From an uncultured Elusimicrobiales bacterium (GTDB taxonomy: Bacteria > Elusimicrobiota > Elusimicrobia > Elusimicrobiales > Elusimicrobiaceae), in assembly GCA_934644855.1 (NCBI GenBank), contig CAKUDJ010000019.1, forward strand, positions 1-9,555: DNA of 9,555 nt. Direction: 5' to 3'. Below the pieces are notes generated by a model. That model saw only the letters and a program-made list of their open reading frames with translations. It was not told where the DNA came from and made no database searches. The translations under genes were made by a program, and so were the position numbers. Of the stretch, positions 1 through 6,819 are shown piece after piece (the stretch's first letter is position 1; the number at the start of each line of letters is the position of its first letter).

Positions 1-2
1 CC

Positions 3-1859
3 GTAGTCATGTTGGTTCCCGCTATTGCCGTTTACTTTTTGCGTGCGGAAAGCAAAAAGGATATGCTTGTTTACGGCTTTTTAACCCTAGTATATTTACT
101 GTATTTGTCTTTCGGGTTGGCGCGTTCCTGTTGGTTGGGGGCGGCGTGCGGGTTTATTATGATGTGGATGTTCGGCTCCCTGCGCAGTTTGGTCTGGAGC
201 CGCCGTTTGCGCGCGTTTTTGCTTGTTTTACTGGCGTTTGGGGTATTGTACGGGTCGGCTTACTTCGGCGGCTCCAAAAGCCCCGTAGCGGCCCGCGCGG
301 AAGAACTTTCTCGGGTGACTCCGTCCAATTTTACGTTGGATGTGGATAAAGACCACATTTTCCAATCTCTCCACCAACGCTTGTTTATGTGGGATGTTTC
401 CAAAGAAATCTTTTTGTCCCGCCCGGTTATGGGGGCCGGATTGGGCAACTTTCAAATGGCGTTTGCCCAAAACCAATACAAAACCTTATTAAAACACCCC
501 AACCTGCGGGAATTAAAAGCCCGCACCAACGCGCCCCATAACGAGGTCTTCTTCCAACTGGCCCAAGGCGGTATTGTGGGAGTGGGCCTGTTCCTGTTTA
601 TGTTTATGGTGCTGTTTTTAGAGGTAAGGGATTTTGCTTCCCATAAAAAAGAGGGGGATAAAAAACAGCTCTTGCAGGCGTTGTTCTGCGGTATTTTGGG
701 TATGTTGGTGGATAATATGCTGAACATCTCCTTGCACGCGGTGGTGCCGGCGTTTATCTTTTGGTGGTTTGTCGGGGCGGAAGTCAGCGGCGTGGGGAAA
801 GAAGACCGTACCGTGGCTATTACCGTCAACCCCGTGACAAAAACCGTAGGCCTGGCCGTTTTGGCGTTTTGCGGTGCGGTAATTGTGTGGCAAGGGTTGG
901 TGCTTTGCAGCTATTTCCGCGGTTATGAGGGGCTTAAATTGCAGGCGTCCGGCCATATAGAAGAAGCCCAACCCAACTACGCCCGCGCGTTGGCGCTCTA
1001 TCCGGCCAATACGGAGGCGGGTTTGCGTTTGGGTAATACGTATTTGCAACAAAATGATTATAAAAACGCGCTAGCCGCATACGAAAAAACACTCTCTGCG
1101 GCGGCCTATTATGACGAGGTGTATTTTAACGCCGCTTTGGCCGCGTTGGGCGCGGGGGAAGAAGAAAAAGCCGTGCGCTATTTAACGGAACACTTAAAAT
1201 TAAGTCCGTTTAATTTGCGCGCGTATGTGATGTTGGGTTCCCTCATCCGCCAAGATGTCATTTATGCCAATGACGATAACTTGAAATTATTAGACCGCGG
1301 GGTGCATTTGTTCCCGTATGCGGCGGAGTTATGGACCAATTTGGGTGATATTTATGTAAAGCGGGACGAAACGGAATTTGCCAAAAACTTGTATAAGCGC
1401 GGGCTGACGGCAGATACCTTGGACCGCACGCTGCTGCACAACTTAAAACGCCTCTATAAAAAAACGCAGGAAGAACTTCCCCCTATTGCCGCCCAGGCGC
1501 AAAAAATACAGGATTTGCATATCAAAGCGGCCAATTACTGGAGCCAATCCGTTTCCGGCCGGCGCAAATTGCGCACGGATATTGAAGCCTATATAAAAGA
1601 TTTCCCCAAAGATACAAACGGCCCTATTTTACTGGCGTTGTATTTTAATCAGGCGGGAAATGCCTTAAAATCTAAGGAATTATTGGAAGGCGTACTGAAG
1701 GAACACCCGGAAGATTTATCGGCCAATTTGGCGTTGTCTTCTTTATTATACCGGGCGGAGCAGCCGGATGATGCCGCCTATTACTTAAAAAGCGCGTTGT
1801 TCTATTATCCGGAAAACGCCACCGCCGCCAAACGCTTGGCGGCTTTGGGTAAAAATTAG
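3..1859 (+). CDS. O-antigen ligase-type (Wzy_C) membrane protein with C-terminal TPR repeats, 5'-partial
   Basis: The frame is open to the window edge (two Val codons precede the first visible Met at 9), so the N-terminal membrane part is missing. Numbered from that Met, 616 residues remain. Membrane segments lie near 20-37, 42-56, 68-86, 189-206, 222-256 and 278-301. The long periplasmic loop (about 87-188) carries the Wzy_C/WaaL signature: Arg124 with a following Trp128, the PVMGAGLGNF turn (139-148), and APHNEVFFQLAQGG with His177. Arg39 fits the conserved loop arginine of the family. Residues 304-602 form about six TPR-like repeats (304-336, 337-366, 371-400, 440-466, 536-566, 570-602). 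Known family members transfer lipid-linked glycans to lipid A or, as PglL/PilO-type O-oligosaccharyltransferases, to proteins including pilins; WzyE-like polymerases look similar. Which acceptor is used cannot be read from the sequence. A promoter separates it from the pilus genes, so it is probably a different transcription unit. Confidence 0.82.
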   Translation, partial: VVMLVPAIAVYFLRAESKKDMLVYGFLTLVYLLYLSFGLARSCWLGAACGFIMMWMFGSLRSLVWSRRLRAFLLVLLAFGVLYGSAYFGGSKSPVAARAEELSRVTPSNFTLDVDKDHIFQSLHQRLFMWDVSKEIFLSRPVMGAGLGNFQMAFAQNQYKTLLKHPNLRELKARTNAPHNEVFFQLAQGGIVGVGLFLFMFMVLFLEVRDFASHKKEGDKKQLLQALFCGILGMLVDNMLNISLHAVVPAFIFWWFVGAEVSGVGKEDRTVAITVNPVTKTVGLAVLAFCGAVIVWQGLVLCSYFRGYEGLKLQASGHIEEAQPNYARALALYPANTEAGLRLGNTYLQQNDYKNALAAYEKTLSAAAYYDEVYFNAALAALGAGEEEKAVRYLTEHLKLSPFNLRAYVMLGSLIRQDVIYANDDNLKLLDRGVHLFPYAAELWTNLGDIYVKRDETEFAKNLYKRGLTADTLDRTLLHNLKRLYKKTQEELPPIAAQAQKIQDLHIKAANYWSQSVSGRRKLRTDIEAYIKDFPKDTNGPILLALYFNQAGNALKSKELLEGVLKEHPEDLSANLALSSLLYRAEQPDDAAYYLKSALFYYPENATAAKRLAALGKN

Positions 1860-1899
1860 TTTGCGGGGGCCCGGCGGCAGAGTAGGAATAAAAAATAGC

Positions 1900-1927
1900 T
1901 TTACAAACGCAACTAAATTGCTATAAT
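1900..1927 (+). promoter_or_regulatory. Sigma-70-type promoter upstream of the pilus gene cluster
   Basis: A TTTACA hexamer (1900-1905, five of six matches to the -35 consensus TTGACA) is followed by a 16-nt spacer and a perfect TATAAT (-10) at 1922-1927. It sits in the AT-rich gap between the ligase gene and the first gene of the pilus block. Transcription would start near 1934, giving a leader of about 60 nt before the ATG at 1994. This is sequence matching only. The position, and the tight spacing of the genes that follow, suggest it drives the whole cluster. Confidence 0.65.
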
Positions 1928-1993
1928 TCTATTATCTGTTGTGTTGTAAATGTGTATAAAAAGGATACCTTTAATACAAGGGCAAGTGAATCT

Positions 1994-3946
1994 ATGATAA
2001 AAATAAATAAATATTTAAGTGCAACCTTGGTTGCTGCTTTTATGTTCTTATCACTCGTGGGTGATAATACACCGTTGTTTGCGGCTCCTTCGCCGGCAAA
2101 ACAACTGGAAAAGGGTAAAGCGTTGTTTGAGCAGGAAAAGAACGACGAAGCCATGGAGTATTTTATTGACGTGCTGCTTTCCGGCAACCGCAAACAGGTG
2201 GCCGAGGCTAACAAATACGTCAACATGATTCATAACCGCGTTGGCGGTATCCAAAACCCGGTAGAAGTAGATGTCGCTTTTAAGGAAGGGGAAGTAAAAC
2301 GCCTTTCTGACGCACAAACCGCCGCCGAAGCAAAAGCCCAGCAGGATATGTTGTTGCAGCGCTCCGCCGCTGCGGAGGATATTGCCGAAGCCAGCGTGGA
2401 ATCCCGTGCGGTGGCTGACGCCGTAGCGCAGGATGCTAAATCCGCCGCCCAACAGACGGCCGAAGACGCCAAAGGTGCGGCCGCCCAAGCCAAGCAGGAT
2501 GCCAAAGCCGCGTTGGAAGAAACGCAAGCTTCCGCCCAAAATACTGCGGACGGGGCCCAAGCTGCTGCGCAAAATGCCGCCAACGAGGCCGGTTCCGCCG
2601 CCCAAACGGTAGCCGCTGCGCCTATTGCGTATGCGGATTCCGCCTATGCCGGGGCACAACAGGCCGCCGAGGCCGAAACGGACGGGCAAACCGCCGCTCC
2701 TTCGGCCAATTCCACCTATACGGATTTAACCTCTCCCGATGCCTTGAAAGCGCGCGAACTGTATAGCCAACAAAAGTTGGAAAGCATGAAAACCGCCGTT
2801 ATTGAACGCATCCGCAATACCAAAGGGGTGCGCATCTATTTCCGCAATGATTTGCCGGATGCCATTGATATTGACGGTGATGTGATTTTCCAAGGTACCC
2901 GTTTTAATTTGTCTGCCCAACCGTTGTTGGACGATATTTATTCCTTAATGGCTTTGACCCAAGGTGCTAACTATGTTATTTTGCCCGCCGGTTCGTATAC
3001 GGATGATGTCACTTTGGGCGGCATCCGCCAAGCCATGGCCTTGAACTCTTATTTTATACATAAAGGTATTTCTTCCGGCAAAATCAGCTACAATATGGGC
3101 CTGTATGACCAGGAACCCCCGGCTAAATTTGCCAATTTGGAAGGCCTTTCCATTGTGTTTGATTTTGATTCCGCCTTGCCCGGTGCTATGGCGCAGGCGA
3201 ACCAAATTTCCAAACAACCGCTGCTCAGCATGGCGGTAGTGCCGGTTTCTAACGAAATTGACCCCTCTAAAGGGGAAGCGTTTGCGGTGGATTTCTCCGT
3301 AATTGAAACGGTAAACCCCGTATCTAACTGGACTTTCCAAGTAGTGCAGCACGCCAACGACGGCAAATACTATATTGTGCGCCAGTTGGAAGGCTTTGCC
3401 CCGGTTTACCACCAAATTTTGTGGAACGCCCGCAAGGGGATTATCGGGCCGGAACTGGAATGCGGTAAATATACTTTTGTGTTGACCGTCACGGATTCCA
3501 CCGGCGAAAAGAAAACTTTAAGAAGACGTGTAAAGGTAAAATGCGGTGAACAAAAAGCCGCGGTGGATGAAAAATCCATCTGCACCAAATGCAACTATAA
3601 AACGGCCCGCTTGTGGACGAAACCCGGCCGTGTAATGAAAGGGGGCCACTCCGCCGCCGACAGCGAAGCCGCCCATGCGGACATGGCAAGCACCACAGGC
3701 CCGACCAACAAGTCTACCGTAAATATTTACGAAGAAACCTTGCCGGCCGGTGCGTTGGATAATGCGGCGTCTTCGCCCATGCCTACGGACCCCAGTGCCT
3801 ATGGCGCCCCGGAAACCACCACTACGGCCAATCCGTATGATGCGTCCGCAGCCGGTACCGCGGCCGACCCTTATGGCACTACCGCCAATAATAACCCGTA
3901 TGATATGCCGTACGACCAGTACGACACTTCATCCGCCCAACAATAA
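1994..3946 (+). CDS. Secreted multidomain envelope protein (TPR-like, Ala-rich helix, OmpA/MotB-like, Ig-like), candidate pilus accessory factor
   Basis: I do not recognise a named family for this 650-residue protein. A signal peptide is clear (Lys3/Lys6, hydrophobic 8-22, cleavage near Ala30-Ala31) and has no lipobox Cys. Residues 34-83 look like one or two TPR-type helical hairpins. Residues 104-240 are an Ala/Gln/Lys/Asp-rich helical stretch. Residues about 265-390 resemble an OmpA/MotB domain: a GDVIFQGTRFNLSAQPLLDD-type opening, then a GSYTDD loop (Asp337/338), then IRQAMALNSYF with Arg345 where the family has its RA..V..YL helix. Residues about 435-516 resemble a FlgD-type Ig-like domain, with ILWNARKG followed by GKYTFVLTVTDSTGEKK. 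Cys490, 518, 530 and 533 include a CTKC motif. The tail 585-650 is low-complexity with NPYD-like repeats. ATG 1994 is preferred over GTG 1952 because it puts the signal peptide at the N-terminus; its Shine-Dalgarno is weak. It ends 12 nt before the PilM-PilN gene, so it probably opens that operon. The domain calls are by eye; a role in peptidoglycan anchoring of the machine is inference. Confidence 0.78.
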   Translation: MIKINKYLSATLVAAFMFLSLVGDNTPLFAAPSPAKQLEKGKALFEQEKNDEAMEYFIDVLLSGNRKQVAEANKYVNMIHNRVGGIQNPVEVDVAFKEGEVKRLSDAQTAAEAKAQQDMLLQRSAAAEDIAEASVESRAVADAVAQDAKSAAQQTAEDAKGAAAQAKQDAKAALEETQASAQNTADGAQAAAQNAANEAGSAAQTVAAAPIAYADSAYAGAQQAAEAETDGQTAAPSANSTYTDLTSPDALKARELYSQQKLESMKTAVIERIRNTKGVRIYFRNDLPDAIDIDGDVIFQGTRFNLSAQPLLDDIYSLMALTQGANYVILPAGSYTDDVTLGGIRQAMALNSYFIHKGISSGKISYNMGLYDQEPPAKFANLEGLSIVFDFDSALPGAMAQANQISKQPLLSMAVVPVSNEIDPSKGEAFAVDFSVIETVNPVSNWTFQVVQHANDGKYYIVRQLEGFAPVYHQILWNARKGIIGPELECGKYTFVLTVTDSTGEKKTLRRRVKVKCGEQKAAVDEKSICTKCNYKTARLWTKPGRVMKGGHSAADSEAAHADMASTTGPTNKSTVNIYEETLPAGALDNAASSPMPTDPSAYGAPETTTTANPYDASAAGTAADPYGTTANNNPYDMPYDQYDTSSAQQ

Positions 3947-3958
3947 GGATTTTTAGCC

Positions 3959-5608
3959 ATGCCCAATTTTAACCTTGCTAATTCTAAACTTGCGGAAACG
4001 CTGATTGGCCAAAACATGAAGGCTCACCCGGATTGTTTGGGCCTGTATATCAGCTTGGATGAAATGTATATTGCGCAAAGTTCCCAAAAGGACGGAGGGA
4101 CCGTACTGGAGTCCCTCCTGCGCGTACCTGTAAGTGATGTGGACCGCTCACAACTTAAACCGTTGGATTTGAACGAAGCCTATTTTCAAATGGATAATTG
4201 GTTGGAAGCTTTAACCAAAGTGGCCAAGCGCAAAAAATGGAAAACCAACAAAGTGGTGGTCAGCTTGGCTTCTCCGTTTTGTTTGTTGCGCCATTTTGTA
4301 ATCCCTACGGTAATTGAACGCAAAAATTGGAAAACCAGTATTCCTTTGCAAGCGCGTAAGTACATCCACTTCCCGTTTGAAAAAGGCGAATATGCCTACC
4401 ATGTGTACGAATTTGAAACCGCCGCCACCAAGCAAAAAAAGATGGGCGTGGTGTTTGCCATGACCAGTAAAATTATTTTGGAACGCTTGGCCAAGGGCTT
4501 GCACTCGGCAGGGTTGGAAATGGTATCGGCGGAGCCGTCGGTGCTCTCTTTAAGCCGGGCGTTTGACGCCAGCGATAAAGAAGCCATTGGCAACGGGGGC
4601 CGCATTTATTCTTTCTTCGGGAAAGATTTAGCCAGTTTTGTGTTTTTGAATGAAGGCGCACCCGTGTTGTTGCGCGAGGTGGAAATTTCCGGCTCTTTAC
4701 CGGCCGAACGCCGCCGTTTTGAAATTACCAACTGCACGGAATTTATTGCCAAACAGTTGGAAAAAGACCCCTTTGAAGAAGCCGTTATTGTGGGGCATGA
4801 CGTAGATAACTGGATTACCGCGTTGGAAGCGGATTCCAAAAAGCCGGTGCGCAAATGGAATTTGTCCGAAGTGTATGGGATTGAAACCAAATCGGCGGGG
4901 GAAGTTTCCGCCATTGGGGCCAGCGGCAAATTCTATGATTCCAAAGCCCCGGATTTGGATTTTGTAAAAGGTACCCGCTTGAGTGATTATGAGTTTAATG
5001 CGGCGCTGATGGCGTGGAAACTGGCCGTTTTGGTAGTAGTGGTTTTCCTGCTGATGATTGTAAAAAGCTATTTTGGCGTGCAAAAAACGGAAATGCAACT
5101 CAAACAAGTCAAAGCCACAAACGCTAACCCGGTTAAGGATTTTGAAGGCTTAACGGCTTCCCAAATTTCCAATAACTTAACGCAAATTAAGAACCAAAAT
5201 TCCAACTTGGAAACCTTCTTAAAGAGCAACCCGATTACACCCGTATTGGTGGAATTTGTGGATACTATCCCGGCGGAAATATGGATTACCAAAATGGAAT
5301 ATAAAGATAAATTCCCGCCGGAATCCGGCCGCACACGCTCGTTTAAGCTGACGGGTTCTATTAAGTCGGGCGGGGACGGTCAGGCCGATTTGGCCCTGGG
5401 TGATAAATACCGCCGCGCCCTGATGGATATGCCCTTGATACATTCCATTTGCGGCCAAGAAGCTAAAATCTCGTATCAAGATGTTTCCGTGCAGGAAGCG
5501 GGCGGAGAGGCTGCTAAACGCCGCCGGGATGATACCGTCCAAAAAGGCTCAAAAGAAACCACTTTCTCTTTGGAATGTGGCCAAGGGGAGAACAAATATG
5601 TCCGCTAA
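3959..5608 (+). CDS. pilM: PilM-PilN fusion (GspL-like) inner-membrane assembly protein
   Basis: Residues about 25-325 form an actin-like PilM/GspL-type cytoplasmic domain: an LGLYISLDEMYIAQ opening, the IPLQARKYIHFPF region (128-140) typical of PilM, AEPSVLSLSRAF (191-202), then a second strand-rich subdomain. A short linker, LDFVKGTRLSDYEF (333-346), sits where separate PilN proteins carry their PilM-binding NLLP-type motif. One membrane helix follows (about 350-368), then a coiled segment (373-420) and a PilN-like periplasmic ferredoxin-fold region (424-510, with VEFVDTIPAEIWITKMEYKD). At 549 residues it is close to PilM plus PilN. In known systems these proteins form the platform that couples cytoplasmic ATPases to PilO/PilP. 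The nucleotide-binding motifs of the actin fold look degenerate, as in GspL. The ATG at 3959 has AAGGA at 3945-3949, overlapping the previous stop. The last 11 nt overlap pilO. GspL is the alternative name. Confidence 0.87.
   Translation: MPNFNLANSKLAETLIGQNMKAHPDCLGLYISLDEMYIAQSSQKDGGTVLESLLRVPVSDVDRSQLKPLDLNEAYFQMDNWLEALTKVAKRKKWKTNKVVVSLASPFCLLRHFVIPTVIERKNWKTSIPLQARKYIHFPFEKGEYAYHVYEFETAATKQKKMGVVFAMTSKIILERLAKGLHSAGLEMVSAEPSVLSLSRAFDASDKEAIGNGGRIYSFFGKDLASFVFLNEGAPVLLREVEISGSLPAERRRFEITNCTEFIAKQLEKDPFEEAVIVGHDVDNWITALEADSKKPVRKWNLSEVYGIETKSAGEVSAIGASGKFYDSKAPDLDFVKGTRLSDYEFNAALMAWKLAVLVVVVFLLMIVKSYFGVQKTEMQLKQVKATNANPVKDFEGLTASQISNNLTQIKNQNSNLETFLKSNPITPVLVEFVDTIPAEIWITKMEYKDKFPPESGRTRSFKLTGSIKSGGDGQADLALGDKYRRALMDMPLIHSICGQEAKISYQDVSVQEAGGEAAKRRRDDTVQKGSKETTFSLECGQGENKYVR
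5585..5590 (+). promoter_or_regulatory. Ribosome binding site that fixes the pilO start
   Basis: GGGGAG lies 7 nt before the ATG at 5598, inside the end of the PilM-PilN gene. It supports 5598 over the longer in-frame start at 5481, which would add 39 residues overlapping the previous gene and without a similar site. The arrangement suggests translational coupling of pilO to the gene before it. Confidence 0.7.
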
Positions 5609-6221
5609 TACACAAGTGAATAAAATAAAAGCCTCCATAGAAAAAGGCTTTAAGGATATGCAACTGGTGTTGGAAGAAGGCAATGTAAAATTGTTTGCCA
5701 AACAACTGGTTGTAGTGGTAGCGGTATTTTTAATCTTCCGTTATTTTAACAATACGTTCCAACAGAAAATTAATAATTACCGCGGGCAGATGGAGGCTAT
5801 CCGCTCCCAACAAAGCAACGAGCAGGAATATGTGTCCAGCAAAAAACGGTTGTTGGAGTTGGAACCGCGCTTCCCGGATATGTCTTCTAAAAGCGAATGG
5901 TTGATGACGCAGGTTTTGGATGTGTTTGCGCAAGCCAAGCTAACGCCCCAATTATCCGGCACGCAAGCGGAAGACACCATGAACCCCAACTATACATTGG
6001 CTAAGTTGGAAGTGTCCAGTAATGCCACTTGGTTGCAGTTTGCCCAGTTGATAGCTTCGGTGGAAAACCGCCCGGAATACTTGCGTATTTCCGATTTTAG
6101 CTTGGAAAAACTGACCGACGGGGATATGTTGGGCCAAAATAAGATAAAATTAGTGGTTAATACCTTGTTCCCCAAAGAAAAACTGGCGCCTAAATTATTC
6201 AAAGACCAGGGGGGTAAGTAA
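5598..6221 (+). CDS. pilO: PilO-like type IV pilus inner-membrane protein
   Basis: The product is 207 residues, the usual PilO size. It has a short cytoplasmic N-terminus (1-34), one membrane helix (about 35-50, LVVVVAVFLIFRYF), a coiled-coil segment (52-90, rich in Gln/Glu/Lys) and a periplasmic ferredoxin-like domain (about 98-191) ending in a strand-type IKLVVNTLF. The conserved-looking stretch WLQFAQLIASVENRPEYLRI (145-164) matches the helix-then-strand in PilO where the family has a LL..Le...r.l.I pattern. In known systems PilO pairs with PilN in the inner membrane and binds PilP. It overlaps the PilM-PilN gene by 11 nt and ends 2 nt before pilP. Sequence conservation in PilO is weak, so the call rests on topology, size and position as much as on residues. 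GspM is the type II secretion counterpart. Confidence 0.84.
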   Translation: MSANTQVNKIKASIEKGFKDMQLVLEEGNVKLFAKQLVVVVAVFLIFRYFNNTFQQKINNYRGQMEAIRSQQSNEQEYVSSKKRLLELEPRFPDMSSKSEWLMTQVLDVFAQAKLTPQLSGTQAEDTMNPNYTLAKLEVSSNATWLQFAQLIASVENRPEYLRISDFSLEKLTDGDMLGQNKIKLVVNTLFPKEKLAPKLFKDQGGK

Positions 6222-6223
6222 TA

Positions 6224-6775
6224 ATGAAAAAGAACATTCTGCTTATAGCCTTTTTAACGGTATTTGCCCTGGGGGCGGTGCACGCGCAGGAAATGCCGCC
6301 CGTGCCTGCTATGCCGGCGGGTGTGGACGAAAGCGGGGAAGGGTTTGTCACCCAACGGGATGAAGTGGCCGAAAAAGCCGCGAAAGAAAACCAAAATAAA
6401 ATTGTCTATAATCCCAAAAACCAGCGGGACCCTACTTTGTCGCCCGATGATTTCTTGCTCTTACAATACCGCGAACGCCAACGCTTGGCCGCGTTGGAGG
6501 CGGAACGCCAACGCAAACTGGCCGAAGAACGCCGTAAACGCGAAGAAGCCGAACGCCTCCGCCAACTGGAACTTGCGCGCTTGAAAGACCCTACTATTGA
6601 AGTGCGCGACAAAATCCGCATCGGCGGTATTATCGGCAAGGAAGTATTTATCGGCGATAAGATATACACGGTGGGCAAGGTTTACAAGGGTGCAAAAATT
6701 GTAGACGTGCGCAACGAAGAAGTGATATTCTTGTATAAAGGCCATAAATTTAAGAAGAGAGTTCAGTTAAGGTAG
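6224..6775 (+). CDS. pilP: PilP-like periplasmic linker protein
   Basis: The product is 183 residues with a signal peptide (Lys2-Lys3, hydrophobic 5-18, likely cleavage after VHA at 21). There is no Cys at the cleavage site, unlike classical lipoprotein PilP. Residues 22-60 are Pro- and acid-rich and probably flexible. VYNPKNQRDPTLSPDDF (61-77) carries the RDP motif seen in PilP before its folded part. Residues about 82-120 form a highly charged Arg/Glu/Ala helix. Residues 124-183 are a small beta domain (IRIGGIIGKEVFIGDKIYTV, then GAKIVDVRNEEVIFLYKG) matching the C-terminal PilP/GspC homology region, which contacts secretin N-domains. The Shine-Dalgarno is the G-run at the end of pilO (about 6209-6214). 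It lies between pilO and pilQ, as in pilMNOPQ operons, which supports the assignment. Confidence 0.8.
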   Translation: MKKNILLIAFLTVFALGAVHAQEMPPVPAMPAGVDESGEGFVTQRDEVAEKAAKENQNKIVYNPKNQRDPTLSPDDFLLLQYRERQRLAALEAERQRKLAEERRKREEAERLRQLELARLKDPTIEVRDKIRIGGIIGKEVFIGDKIYTVGKVYKGAKIVDVRNEEVIFLYKGHKFKKRVQLR

Positions 6776-6809
6776 TTGTAGTAATTTAGTAATTTACAAA
6801 AAGCAAATC

Positions 6810-6815
6810 AGGAGG
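6810..6815 (+). promoter_or_regulatory. Perfect Shine-Dalgarno of pilQ
   Basis: AGGAGG, identical to the consensus, lies only 4 nt before the ATG at 6820. It is the strongest such site in the window, in a 44-nt AT-rich gap that also holds a direct 8-nt repeat (AGTAATTT at 6780-6787 and 6788-6795). It may raise PilQ synthesis, which would suit a secretin assembled as a large homo-oligomer. Confidence 0.6.
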
Positions 6816-6819
6816 ATAG

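Noticed and set aside
1860..1876. GC-rich patch after the ligase stop codon as a terminator
   Set aside because: The self-complementary part would have a loop of only about two bases and no T-run follows, so I do not call a terminator.
1952..1993. GTG start at 1952 giving a 664-residue version of the first operon protein
   Set aside because: It would put 14 extra polar residues before the signal peptide, has no ribosome site, and would leave only about 18 nt of leader after the predicted transcription start. ATG 1994 fits better.
1934..1993. Riboswitch or structured leader before the first operon gene
   Set aside because: The 60-nt leader is short and AT-rich, with no stable hairpin or known aptamer motif visible.
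2051..2689. 212-residue antisense frame opposite the Ala-rich region
   Set aside because: Gly/Arg-rich low-complexity translation, explained by Ala-rich coding on the other strand. No start context or family resemblance.
5481..5597. Upstream in-frame ATG for pilO
   Set aside because: It would overlap the PilM-PilN gene by 128 nt and adds a segment unlike PilO. ATG 5598 has a good ribosome site and gives the usual length.
6780..6795. Direct 8-nt repeat AGTAATTT before pilQ as an operator
   Set aside because: Two adjacent AT-rich copies in a short gap can arise by chance, and no promoter overlaps them.
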